From assembly GCA_038227045.1 (NCBI GenBank), contig JBBRQD010000057.1, positions 1 through 34,511 on the forward strand: a DNA stretch of 34,511 nt. The letters are read 5' to 3'. Of this stretch, positions 11,406-19,586 are shown one piece after another. The DNA is from JANXLS01 sp038227045 (GTDB lineage Bacteria; Planctomycetota; SZUA-567; H5-PLA8). Each line of letters opens with the position of its first letter. Positions within the stretch are counted from its first letter, which is position 1. Below the pieces are notes generated by a model. That model made no database searches. It saw only the letters and a program-made list of their open reading frames with translations, and was not told the DNA's origin. Position numbers and translations under genes: made by a program.

Positions 11406-11954
11406 ATGAGCTTGCATATGGCCATGGTTTCTATCGAAGGCGAGCACTTGGCTGACGCCCCGGAGATATTTGAACGGCTCGACTACCGGCTGATGGATAA
11501 GCCGAGAGTTGTAACTTCGTCGGAGGAGATTGAAGTTGAACTTCGCGACCCAATAATCGACAGAACCACCGTGAAAAAGGTTGTGTATTTCGCGGGAGGC
11601 TGGACGGATATTTTGGATTTTGAAATGGTGATGATTTCTGAGGAGGCCGTGTGGGAAGAGTTTTCTGCCCGGTGGAAAACACGTATTTTTTGCTGGATAT
11701 GCGAAGGAGCTTCGAACACTTACGCTTTGTCGTTATACGAAAATGGTTGCAAGTTGCGGTCGGTTATGGCAACAGATGGTGAAATAAATCATAATATTGG
11801 CGATCCGATTCCAGAGGAAATGAATATCGACTGGAGCTCGGCATTTGAAGACGACATTCTAAAAATTGCCGAGCGAATCGGCGCGCCGTATTCTTATCTT
11901 GACGACGAGCAAACGTACCATCTCTATCTTTTGGATGAATCACACATGGTTTGA
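11406..11954 (+). CDS. Unrecognised cytoplasmic protein (orphan insert)
   Basis: About 182 residues from the ATG at 11406 (a TTG lies directly before it, and another ATG at 11418). I do not recognise the family. The protein is acidic, has no signal peptide or membrane segment, and is rich in Glu/Asp and aromatics. Segments such as GWTDILDFEMVMISEEAVW, then YALSLYENG and GDPIPEEMNIDW, resemble the style of small single-domain proteins that sit beside other genes as immunity or accessory proteins, but no motif proves this. Its base composition is clearly more A/T-rich than both neighbours. It separates the DUF1549/DUF1553 gene from its usual DUF1501 partner, which suggests a late insertion. Confidence 0.72.
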   Translation: MSLHMAMVSIEGEHLADAPEIFERLDYRLMDKPRVVTSSEEIEVELRDPIIDRTTVKKVVYFAGGWTDILDFEMVMISEEAVWEEFSARWKTRIFCWICEGASNTYALSLYENGCKLRSVMATDGEINHNIGDPIPEEMNIDWSSAFEDDILKIAERIGAPYSYLDDEQTYHLYLLDESHMV

Positions 11955-12010
11955 TGAAATTCGCCACAGCCAATTGGAAATGGTTCGAGCTGTTGGTTCT
12001 TCTTAGATAA

Positions 12011-12027
12011 GGGCGGGGCGGGACGGG
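12011..12027 (+). other. Canonical G-quadruplex motif upstream of DUF1501 gene
   Basis: GGG-C-GGGG-C-GGG-AC-GGG gives four G-runs with loops of 1, 1 and 2 nt on the coding strand, in the spacer before the DUF1501 gene. It lies 22 nt before the ATG at 12050 and 49 nt before the preferred ATG at 12077. Such short-loop motifs are predicted to fold stably in RNA or single-stranded DNA; any effect on expression is inference. Confidence 0.6.
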
Positions 12028-12076
12028 ACGCCTGCGGCTCGGGGCTTTGATGATTGCTTACGGATTGGATGGATTT

Positions 12077-13504
12077 ATGCGACATTGCTGCGACGACATT
12101 CCTCTTCAACACACCCGCCGTGCGTTCCTGAGCCGCTCGACGCTTGGCATTGGGGCGGCGGCGCTGGCGTCGATGCTGACGCCGAAAAATGCGCTCGCCG
12201 AGGATGCCGCGAAATGGCGCGGACTCATCAATCCGCTGCATTTTCCGGCGAAGGCCAAGCGCGTCATTTATCTGACGATGGCCGGCGGGCCGTCGCATCT
12301 CGAGACGCTCGATTTTAAGCCGAAATTGTTGGAGCTCGGCGGCAAGCCGATGCCCGATTCATTCACCAAAGGGCAGCCGATCGCACAGCTTCAAGGCCAG
12401 CAGTTGAAGTGCCTTGCGCCGCAGTACGCATTCAAGAAATGCGGCGAATCAGGGCAGGAGATCAGCGAGATTCTGCCGCATATTTCGTCGATCGCCGACG
12501 ACATCTGCATCGTCCGCTCGTTGGTCACCGAACAGATCAATCACGATCCGGCTCAGACGTTCATGAACACCGGCACGTCGATTCCGGGTCGTCCGAGCAT
12601 GGGATCGTGGACGATCTATGGTCTGGGCAGCGAGTGCGACAACCTGCCGGGGTTCATTGTACTGACATCCGCCGGCGGCGGGCAGGGGCAGCCGATTGCG
12701 GCGCGGCAGTGGCACAGCGGATTTCTGGAGAGCCGCTTTCAGGGCGTGGCGTTTCAATCGAAGGGCGATCCGGTGTTGTACGCGGGCCGGCCGGGAGGCG
12801 TGACGGCGGAGCGGCAGCGCGATGTGATCGATGCCGTGCAGTCGCTGGATAAAATGCGCAACGAACTGGTCGACGACCCGGAGATCGCGACGCGCATCGG
12901 CCAATATGAAATGGCGTTCAAGATGCAGGCCAGCGTGCCGGACTTGCTCGACATTTCGAACGAGCCGAAAAATATTCTCGAGATGTACGGCACGAAAGGT
13001 TCGGATGGTTCTTTTGCGTTCAACTGCCTGATGGCGCGGCGGCTGGCGGAGCGCGGCGTGCGTTTCATTCAGCTTTATCATCGCGGCTGGGACCATCACG
13101 GCGGCGTGAAGAACGGGGTCAAGACGACGGCGGGCCTGGTCGATCAGGCGTCCGCGGCGCTGATCAAGGATTTGAAGCAGCGCGACATGCTCAAGGACAC
13201 GCTGGTCATCTGGGGCGGCGAATTCGGGCGCACGCCGATGGGCCAGGGCGACGGGCGCGACCACCATATTAAGGGCTTCTCGATGTGGATGGCCGGCGGC
13301 GGCGTGAAGCCGGGCATTTCTTACGGCGCGACGGACGAGTTGGGATACAATGCGGTGACGGATGTGTTCCACGTCCACGATTTTCACGCGACGGCGCAGA
13401 AACTGTTGGGCATCGATCACAAGCGCCTGACTTTCAAATTCCAGGGGCGCGATTATCGGTTGACGGATGTTTTTGGAAACGTCGTCGATAAAATATTGGT
13501 CTGA
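12077..13504 (+). CDS. DUF1501 family protein with Tat-like signal
   Basis: About 475 residues from the ATG at 12077; an alternative ATG at 12050 would add nine. I prefer the shorter form because it puts the twin-arginine-like TRRAFLSRS at residues 13-21, the usual distance in this family, followed by a hydrophobic run and a cleavage region near ALAEDAA. Family blocks are RVIYLTMAGGPSHLETLDFKPKL near 65, MARRLAERGVRFIQLYHRGWDHHGG near 325, IKDLKQRDMLKDTLVIWGGEFGRTP near 370, and HDFHATAQKLLGIDHKRLT near the end. It is exported, phosphatase/sulfatase-like in fold, and of unknown substrate. It is the expected partner of the DUF1549/DUF1553 gene at 8266. It is a distinct paralogue of the gene at 136, with different spacing and little similarity outside the family blocks. 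Confidence 0.93.
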   Translation: MRHCCDDIPLQHTRRAFLSRSTLGIGAAALASMLTPKNALAEDAAKWRGLINPLHFPAKAKRVIYLTMAGGPSHLETLDFKPKLLELGGKPMPDSFTKGQPIAQLQGQQLKCLAPQYAFKKCGESGQEISEILPHISSIADDICIVRSLVTEQINHDPAQTFMNTGTSIPGRPSMGSWTIYGLGSECDNLPGFIVLTSAGGGQGQPIAARQWHSGFLESRFQGVAFQSKGDPVLYAGRPGGVTAERQRDVIDAVQSLDKMRNELVDDPEIATRIGQYEMAFKMQASVPDLLDISNEPKNILEMYGTKGSDGSFAFNCLMARRLAERGVRFIQLYHRGWDHHGGVKNGVKTTAGLVDQASAALIKDLKQRDMLKDTLVIWGGEFGRTPMGQGDGRDHHIKGFSMWMAGGGVKPGISYGATDELGYNAVTDVFHVHDFHATAQKLLGIDHKRLTFKFQGRDYRLTDVFGNVVDKILV

Positions 13505-13533
13505 GGCTGCTGGTTTAATCCGCGGTTCAATTA

Positions 13534-13563
13534 AACGCAGATGAACGCGGATAGACGCAGATA
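13534..13563. repeat. Decamer-period intergenic repeat (ACGCAGAT type)
   Basis: Three successive 10-nt units (aacgcagatg, aacgcggata, gacgcagata) follow the DUF1501 gene. The partial complement of this pattern (taatccgcgg, 13516-13525) lies just before. This unit resembles a short repeat that recurs in intergenic regions of many unrelated bacteria. It lies directly upstream of the TTG-started gene at 13588. Confidence 0.5.
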
Positions 13564-13587
13564 TTTTGATAAATAAGGGGCGTTTCA

Positions 13588-14382
13588 TTGAGACAATTGA
13601 TCGCGATTCGGAAAACGTTTGAATTGATTTTAGCGTTGGGCACTTTGTCGCTGGCTTCGTTCGCATTGTATGCCGCCGAAGTTAAGCCTGATGCCAAGGC
13701 GCCTCCCGCCGAACCGGCCAAACGCGAGATGTATACCGATCCTGTGGCGGGCTATTCGGTGTTGATTCCCAATGGGTATCGAAAACTGACGGACGACGAG
13801 TCGCGCGAAGTATTCAATGGGATGAGCGAGGTTTTGGGCAAGAAAGATATTGGAGAACGTTCGCGCAAACGCCCGCCTGCGTGGTTCATTGGCCCGGTTA
13901 ATCTCAAGCAGCCCAACGAGCATCCGCCGTCGTTCGCGATTGCGTTCACTGAAAATCAGGAGCAGATCGATCCGTCGCAGATTCCCGTGTATAAGGAAAT
14001 GCTGGAAGAAAAGCACAAGCGCGAAGGCGACAAGGTCGGCGACCTGGTCTTGAACGTGGTCACCGTGGACGGCATCATTTCGTTGCAGGAAGAAGGCGAC
14101 ATGATCAGCCCGGTCAACAACGAACGCAACCGCATCATTCGTGTCGCGGTACCCGGAAAAGGAAAATGGTTCGACCTGATTTTCAATTACAGCACCGATC
14201 AAAACGACCCGGTCCGAGTGGCGTTGAAAGAGACGCTCGATTCGTTCAAGGTCATGGAGCATCCGCCGGAGAACATCGAGAACCGGAACAAATGGCTGCG
14301 CGTGCTTTATTACACGGTGGGTTTCGGTTTGGCGGGCGTGGTGTTGAGTTTCGTTCTGCGAAAATTGAGCGGCGGGAAATAA
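13588..14382 (+). CDS. Exported, C-terminally anchored protein of unknown function
   Basis: A 264-residue protein. The start is a TTG, chosen because it gives MRQLIAIRKTFELILALGTL (a good signal peptide, cleaved near ALYA-AE) and has AAGGGG 7 nt upstream; no ATG with these properties exists nearby. A soluble region of about 40-225 contains MYTDPVAGYSVLIPNGYRKL, the common opening of small proteins describing a folded beta-sandwich of the PsbP/DUF1795 style, but I cannot assign it firmly. Residues of about 238-258 (LYYTVGFGLAGVVLSFVLRK) form a single membrane helix, so the protein is probably periplasmic with a C-terminal anchor and a short positive tail. Next downstream is the oligopeptide transporter operon, separated by an inverted repeat. 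Confidence 0.8.
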   Translation: MRQLIAIRKTFELILALGTLSLASFALYAAEVKPDAKAPPAEPAKREMYTDPVAGYSVLIPNGYRKLTDDESREVFNGMSEVLGKKDIGERSRKRPPAWFIGPVNLKQPNEHPPSFAIAFTENQEQIDPSQIPVYKEMLEEKHKREGDKVGDLVLNVVTVDGIISLQEEGDMISPVNNERNRIIRVAVPGKGKWFDLIFNYSTDQNDPVRVALKETLDSFKVMEHPPENIENRNKWLRVLYYTVGFGLAGVVLSFVLRKLSGGK

Positions 14383-14392
14383 CAACTGTTTC

Positions 14393-14474
14393 AGGTTCCA
14401 GGTTTCAAGTTTCAGGTTTCAGATTTTATTTACTGACTCCGGTGTGCTAACCTGAAACTTGAAACCCGGAACCT
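14393..14474. repeat. Inverted repeat of GGTTTCAAGTTTCAGG type
   Basis: Arms 14393-14416 and 14451-14474 (24 nt each) are complementary with one mismatch, around a 34-nt loop. The arms consist of short degenerate sub-units (aggttcc, aggtttcaag, tttcagg), a pattern seen in intergenic repeats of many bacteria. It fills the spacer between the gene ending at 14382 and the binding-protein gene, and as RNA would make a long hairpin that may end the first transcript. Confidence 0.75.
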
Positions 14475-14498
14475 AAAACCGCTTTTGGAGTCAATGCC

Positions 14499-16247
14499 AT
14501 GAATCGCTTGTATGGCGTGATCGCGATGGACATTGTTTGCTTCGCGATTTTTATCGCGCTGGCGCTTGCCGGCCGAAATGCAGAGGAAGTGAATTCGGAA
14601 TCGGGCGATGCTGGGAAGTCCGGCAAAACGACTTTGGCGAACAAGGGAAGTTTGAAGCCCCGCACGGGTGGGCGTGAACTGTGGCTGGCTGTCGATTCCG
14701 AACCGCAGACGCTCGATCCAATTTCGATTACCGACACGATTTCAGACGGCATCGGCGGCAAGATATTCAACAAGCTCATGCGCTTGCAATACGACGAGCA
14801 TCGTGTCTTGAAGCCGGTGCCGGATCTCGCGGAATCGGTGGAGATCACGAATGAAAATCGGCTCTATACGTTCAAATTGCGGAAAGGCGTGCGTTTTCAC
14901 AACGGCCGCGAAGTCAAAGCCGCGGATTTTGTGTACAGCTTGAAACGCCTGATGAGCGCGATGAGCAAGCGTGCGGATTTGATGAATCCGTTCGTCAAAG
15001 GTTCAAAAGCTTACTGCGAATTCAAAAGCGATGAAGTGGTTCACGACGACCCGAATCTCGGGATTCGCGCGGTGGACGACTACACGCTGCAGATCGAGCT
15101 CGACGAGCCGTTTGCGCCATTTCTCCAGCATCTCTGCACGGTCAGTTGCGCGGTGGTTCCACGCGAATCGGCTGAGAACAAGGACGTGCCGTTATCGCGC
15201 GCGCCGGTGGGCACGGGACCGTTCAAGCTCGCTGAGAAGGATTGGGTGGCGAACCAATATCTGCGGTTGCGGCGTTTCGATGGCTATTTTGCCGGGAAAC
15301 CCAAGATGGAAGGCGTGCGGTTTTTCATCTACAAAGACAAGACTCTGCAAATCAAGCGGTTCATGGCGGGGCAGCTCGACGCGTGTGAAATTCCCAACGG
15401 GCAAGTCAAGAAATCGACGGAAGAAGCAGGCGAAGAAAACGTCTTTGAATGGAAGTCCGCGCGCACCAATTACATTGGGATCGGCATGCCCAACGGGCCG
15501 TTCAAAGACAAGAAAGACCTTTTGCCCTTCGGCACGAACAAGTTTCTGCGCCAGGCGATGAATTACGCGCTGGACCGCGAATATCTTTGCAAAACAATTC
15601 TGGAAGGCCGCGGGACGCCGGCGATCGGCGTGCTTCCGCCAGGGATGCCGGCGTGCAAGGAAAGCCGCCCCGGCTGGAAAAAAGATTTGGCCAAAGCGCG
15701 GGAATTAATGGCTCAAGCCGGATACCCCGAAGGAAAGGGACTGGCCCCGATTACCATGCTGGTTCGCAACGACGTGGACAACAAGAACATTGGCCAGGCG
15801 ATGGTCAACGATTTTGAGAAAATTGGGATTCGTATCTCGCTTGAAGCCGTCGACTGGAATCGCTTTCTCGAGATGGTCGACAAAGAACCCGTGCCTATGT
15901 TTTTACTCGGATGGGTGGCGGATTATCCAGACCCGGATAACTTCCTGTACGTGCTCTTCAACACCAAGCAATTCAATTCGGCTGGAAATTACATGTGCTA
16001 TTCGAATCCCGAAGTCGACAAGCTGACAGAAGACGCGCGGAAACTGAAGGACATGACCGACCGCGCGAAATTGTACGAGCGTGCCGAGAACATCATTCTG
16101 GACGAAGCGCCGTGGATCTGCACGTACCATCTGATCAGCAAAGTTCTCCTGCGAAAAGAAGTCAAAGGCATCCGCGAAAATGCCACGTCGCTAGACACGG
16201 GGACCGAGTATCCGCAGGTTGAATTCATGAACGTGGAAGTCGAGTGA
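14499..16247 (+). CDS. Oligopeptide ABC transporter substrate-binding protein (SBP_bac_5)
   Basis: A 582-residue binding protein of the DppA/OppA family (SBP_bac_5). The mature domain begins at about residue 60 with RELWLAVDSEPQTLDPISITDT. The family block LYTFKLRKGVRFHNGREVKAADFVYSLKR lies near 125, GTGPFKLAEKDW near 235, KFLRQAMNYALDREYLCK near 345, and the metal/peptide-site region WVADYPDPDNFLYVLFNT near 470. The N-terminus (YGVIAMDIVCFAIFIALALAG) is hydrophobic but shows no lipobox and no clear cleavage site, so it may stay as a membrane anchor. SD GGAG lies 8 nt before the ATG. Permease genes follow after 43 nt, so it is the first gene of an importer operon. The substrate could be peptide, nickel or a sugar oligomer; peptide is the default. 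Confidence 0.92.
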   Translation: MNRLYGVIAMDIVCFAIFIALALAGRNAEEVNSESGDAGKSGKTTLANKGSLKPRTGGRELWLAVDSEPQTLDPISITDTISDGIGGKIFNKLMRLQYDEHRVLKPVPDLAESVEITNENRLYTFKLRKGVRFHNGREVKAADFVYSLKRLMSAMSKRADLMNPFVKGSKAYCEFKSDEVVHDDPNLGIRAVDDYTLQIELDEPFAPFLQHLCTVSCAVVPRESAENKDVPLSRAPVGTGPFKLAEKDWVANQYLRLRRFDGYFAGKPKMEGVRFFIYKDKTLQIKRFMAGQLDACEIPNGQVKKSTEEAGEENVFEWKSARTNYIGIGMPNGPFKDKKDLLPFGTNKFLRQAMNYALDREYLCKTILEGRGTPAIGVLPPGMPACKESRPGWKKDLAKARELMAQAGYPEGKGLAPITMLVRNDVDNKNIGQAMVNDFEKIGIRISLEAVDWNRFLEMVDKEPVPMFLLGWVADYPDPDNFLYVLFNTKQFNSAGNYMCYSNPEVDKLTEDARKLKDMTDRAKLYERAENIILDEAPWICTYHLISKVLLRKEVKGIRENATSLDTGTEYPQVEFMNVEVE

Positions 16248-16290
16248 GGATTCGACTCCGCGCGTTGGGATTTGGGGCTGACGTTTAAAT

Positions 16291-17220
16291 ATGGGCACAT
16301 ACATTTTACGCCGGCTGCTGCAAACGATCCCCGTTCTCTTTGGCGTGGCGACGATTGCTTTTTTATTGAGCGATCTGAGTGGCAGTCCCGTGCGCCAATT
16401 AATGGGTCAGCACGCCAATCCTGAAATGATGAAGAGAGTCAGCGCTCATTTGGGATTCGACAAGCCGATGCATGTGCGCTTCGCAAACCATATTCTTCAC
16501 CTTCTCCAAGGCGATCTGGGCGCGTCGATTTCCAAGGATGGCAAATCGGTGACGACGATAATCCTCGATGGCCTGGCGGTGACGATCAAGATTACAATGG
16601 GAGCGGTGGTGATCGCGACGACTCTGGGCATCGGGCTGGGCATTTTTTCGGCGTGGCGCCCGCGTTCATGGATCGACTATTCTTCATCGGTGTTTGCGTC
16701 GCTGGGCATTTCGTTTCCCGCGTTTTTCATGGGCATGCTGCTGCTGCTTATTTTTTCGGTGAAATTGCAGTGGTTTCCCATTGGCGGATACGAGGCGGGG
16801 TACATTTCCAATCTGGTTCTGCCGAGTTTGACGCTGGGCCTGTTGAGCACCGCGTCCATCTCCCGGTTGACGCGCAACTGCCTGCTCGAAACGTTGAGTT
16901 CCGACTACATTCGCAGCGCGCGGGCGAAAGGGCGTGGCGAATGGCGGGTGCTGTTGGGGCACGCCTTCCCGAATGCGCTGGTTCCGGTTGTGACGGTTAT
17001 GGGCAGCGATTTCGCGGCATTGCTGACTGGCGCGGTGCTGACCGAGACAGTCTTTCAGATTCCCGGCATCGGATCGGTGATTGCCGAGGCGATTTTTCAG
17101 CACGACCTGCCGGTGGTGATGGGCTGCTGTGTCGTCTTCGCGTTGATTTTCGTCATGATCAACATCGTTGTTGACATGCTTTATGCGTTCCTCGATCCAC
17201 GGATACGACATGCCGATTGA
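16291..17220 (+). CDS. ABC transporter permease, OppB/DppB type
   Basis: A 309-residue inner-membrane permease with about six membrane helices. The N-terminus MGTYILRRLLQTIPVLFGVATIAFLL is the classic start of DppB/OppB. The EAA loop that contacts the ATPase is YIRSARAKGRGEWRVLLGHAFPNALVPV (about 205-232), followed by LTGAVLTETVFQIPGIGSVIAEAI and the C-terminal FLDPRIR. It forms the translocation channel with the OppC-type partner. The oppC-like ORF starts 11 nt inside the 3' end of this gene, so the two are translationally coupled. Confidence 0.95.
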   Translation: MGTYILRRLLQTIPVLFGVATIAFLLSDLSGSPVRQLMGQHANPEMMKRVSAHLGFDKPMHVRFANHILHLLQGDLGASISKDGKSVTTIILDGLAVTIKITMGAVVIATTLGIGLGIFSAWRPRSWIDYSSSVFASLGISFPAFFMGMLLLLIFSVKLQWFPIGGYEAGYISNLVLPSLTLGLLSTASISRLTRNCLLETLSSDYIRSARAKGRGEWRVLLGHAFPNALVPVVTVMGSDFAALLTGAVLTETVFQIPGIGSVIAEAIFQHDLPVVMGCCVVFALIFVMINIVVDMLYAFLDPRIRHAD

Positions 17221-18166
17221 ACATGCGCGGACCGTTTCCGCGGTGCCGCCCAATATGGGCGCGTCCACGGGCGGTGAAGAGGAATTGGTGCGCCGGCCAG
17301 CGACGTGGTGGGTGCGCCTGTTCGGAAATTCGCGTTCGTTGACCGCGACGGGGATTCTCTTTTTCATGCTGCTGTTGGCCTTGGCGGCGGGCACCCTGGC
17401 ACCGTACAATTACAAGGATCAACTGCGCGGCAGCGAACTCGTCGGGCCATGCGCGAGTCATTTTTTCGGCACCGATTATCTGGGGCGCGACATTCTGTCG
17501 CGCGTGATGTACGGCGCGCGCGTGTCGCTGCTGATCGGAATCAGCGCTACGGTTCTGTCGCTGCTGATCGGCGTGACGCTGGGGTTGTGCTCCGGCTATT
17601 TCGGGGGGAAAATCGACGCGGTATTGATGCGCTTCACCGACACCATCGCCGCCTTTCCCACGCTGCTGCTGGCCATCGCCATTACCGCGTTGTACAAGCG
17701 GACGCCGGCGGAAAATCCGGACCTGCTGGTGGCCAACCCGTCGTTCTGGATACTTTTTTTCGCGCTGGGCGTGGTGGGCTGGACGGGCATCGCGCGCGTC
17801 GTTCGCGCGCAAGTGTTGACGATCAAGACGCTCGATTATGTCACCGCGGCCCAGGCGCTGGGTGGCGGTAGCGGACGTATCATGTTCCGCCACGTACTGC
17901 CGAATTGTGTCGCACCGATCATTGTGCTGGCAACGTTATCGATCGGCGGAAACATCCTCGGTGAAGCGGGATTGTCGTTTCTGGGCCTGGGCATCCAGGA
18001 ACCTTTTCCGAGTTGGGGCGGAATGTTGTCGGATGCCAAAAGCTATTTCGAGACTCAATGGTGGCTGGCGGTTTTTCCCGGCACGGCGATCGTGCTGACG
18101 GTGCTGTCGTTCAATTTGCTCGGGGACGGGCTGCGCGACGCGCTCGATCCGAAAGCGATGAAATAG
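17210..18166 (+). CDS. ABC transporter permease, OppC/DppC type
   Basis: 318 residues from the ATG at 17210, which overlaps the oppB-like stop by 11 nt; an upstream in-frame start at 17168 would overlap 53 nt and adds residues of no family resemblance. Early residues (about 35-60) give RLFGNSRSLTATGILFFMLLLALAAGTLAPY. Then HFFGTDYLGRDILSRVMYGARVSLLIG is the conserved OppC N-terminal block. The EAA loop is YVTAAQALGGGSGRIMFRHVLPNCVAPI. It ends with NLLGDGLRDALDPK. It pairs with the OppB-type permease. No ATPase gene follows: the next gene is convergent and overlaps its last 56 nt. Confidence 0.95.
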   Translation: MPIEHARTVSAVPPNMGASTGGEEELVRRPATWWVRLFGNSRSLTATGILFFMLLLALAAGTLAPYNYKDQLRGSELVGPCASHFFGTDYLGRDILSRVMYGARVSLLIGISATVLSLLIGVTLGLCSGYFGGKIDAVLMRFTDTIAAFPTLLLAIAITALYKRTPAENPDLLVANPSFWILFFALGVVGWTGIARVVRAQVLTIKTLDYVTAAQALGGGSGRIMFRHVLPNCVAPIIVLATLSIGGNILGEAGLSFLGLGIQEPFPSWGGMLSDAKSYFETQWWLAVFPGTAIVLTVLSFNLLGDGLRDALDPKAMK

Positions 18167-19559
18167 CGGCGCTCGTGGTTTTTGGGCTAGGCTTTTCGAT
18201 AACGGCATCGGGCACCATTTTTAGCAACTCGTCGTTCGAGCACTTGCAAAACAGGTCGTAATCCAACAGCGTCTGCTCGGCATAGGCCACAGCGAAGTTG
18301 GCGATGGCGAGGTCCAATTTGTCCGCATTCCCACAGTAGCCGGCGATCATCGCGGCGTCGCCGGTGCGGGCGTGCGCGCGGGCGAGCATTTTTCCGCAGA
18401 GCACGCCGTATTCGATCAGCGCCTCTCCGCTCAATTCCGCCGGATCGATCGAGGCTTTGTGATCGGCCAATTGGCGGACGAGAAAATCCTTGCCGTCGAA
18501 GGAGGTCCAGCCGACGAACGGATCCGTCACGGTTTGCAGGCAGTACTGTCCATCGGCGATGCGCTGGCCCTGGTTTGAATAATGCAGCGCGTCCGGGAGA
18601 TATTTTGCATAGCACGACGGCAGCGCCTGTTTCACCTGAAGGAACAGGGGATCGGCCGGACCGTTGCCGTACAGCAGGATCACGTAGTCGAGCGTGCCCA
18701 CGCTGCCGGTGCCGACAATCTTGAATGCCACGTCGTATGGGTTGTAAGCGTCGAGGGTCAGGCGGCGGGACGCGCCGAGCGTTTCGCGGTAGGACGCCAG
18801 TGACGCGAGCACTTTTTCGGCGGTCTCTTTCGTCACCGGGGACATCGGCGTCGCGGTATGAAAGCGCCGCCAGCCGTTCTTTGCGGGCAGAGTCAGTTTC
18901 GCCAGATTTCTGTCGGGCGTCGCGCGTTCGGCTTTCTTCAGCACACGCTGGACGAGTTCGTTTTCGATTTCATTTCCCATGCCGCTCAAGACCGGATGTT
19001 TCATCAGATCCAGAGCTTTCATTTTGGAAAAAAGCCACAGAGCGTTCCGGTAGGCAGCGCTGAACTCCAGCACCGCTTTGCGGCAGTCGCTCAAGCGGTC
19101 CTTCGCGTCGCGCCCGGCGAGGACGATGCTGGCGGCGAGGCGCTTGACGTCCCACTCCCAGGGGCCGGATATCGTTTCGTCGAAATCGTTCAAGTCGAAG
19201 ACTAACTGACCGTCGGGTGCGGCGTACGCGCCGAGATTCTTGACGTGCGCGTCGCCGCAGAGCTGCACGCGCAGGCCGGTCGATTTCATGAGCGCCAAGT
19301 CGGCGGCCATCAACGGCGCGGCACCGCGGAAAAACCCGAATGGGCTGGCTTTCATCCGATCGAATTTGGTCGGCAGCAGACTCGACTGCCGGCCTGTGTT
19401 TTCGCCCATCAGCAGGGTCACGGGATTGGCGCGGTTTTTCGATGGCGTCCATTTGCCGTGCTCCGCGCGGCCCAGTTTTCCGCGCAATGCGCGGCCTTGT
19501 GCAAGCCGGTCGTCAGGAGTGTGATAGGAGAATTTTGTGGAGAGGGATGCGCTGGCCAT
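18111..19559 (-). CDS. DUF2252 family protein
   Basis: About 482 residues from the ATG at 19559. A GTG at 19583 would add eight codons, but MASASLSTKFSYHTPDD is a more usual start. DUF2252 proteins have a protein-kinase-like fold and unknown substrates. Signatures are KASPFGFFRGAAPLMAADLA (about 78-98), CGDAHVKNLGAYAAPDGQLVFDLNDFDET (about 108-137, with the kinase-like Asp-Ala-His and Asp-Asn-Asp-Phe-Asp motifs), GPWEWDVKRLAASIVLAGRD, and the Ser/Gly-rich KIVGTGSVGTLDYVILLYG. The last 19 codons, rich in Arg and Ala, run antisense through the end of the OppC-type gene, so the true C-terminus may be poorly constrained. It is the only DUF2252 member here, and its function is unknown. Confidence 0.92.
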   Translation of the reverse strand: MASASLSTKFSYHTPDDRLAQGRALRGKLGRAEHGKWTPSKNRANPVTLLMGENTGRQSSLLPTKFDRMKASPFGFFRGAAPLMAADLALMKSTGLRVQLCGDAHVKNLGAYAAPDGQLVFDLNDFDETISGPWEWDVKRLAASIVLAGRDAKDRLSDCRKAVLEFSAAYRNALWLFSKMKALDLMKHPVLSGMGNEIENELVQRVLKKAERATPDRNLAKLTLPAKNGWRRFHTATPMSPVTKETAEKVLASLASYRETLGASRRLTLDAYNPYDVAFKIVGTGSVGTLDYVILLYGNGPADPLFLQVKQALPSCYAKYLPDALHYSNQGQRIADGQYCLQTVTDPFVGWTSFDGKDFLVRQLADHKASIDPAELSGEALIEYGVLCGKMLARAHARTGDAAMIAGYCGNADKLDLAIANFAVAYAEQTLLDYDLFCKCSNDELLKMVPDAVIEKPSPKTTSAAISSLSDRARRAARPRAN

Positions 19560-19586
19560 GCTGGAGGGTGCTCCGAGGTACACGTT

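Noticed and set aside
12449..13666. 405-codon minus-strand open frame opposite the DUF1501 gene
   Set aside because: It is the antisense frame of a high-GC gene with clear DUF1501 identity; its translation is Arg/His-rich with no family sequence.
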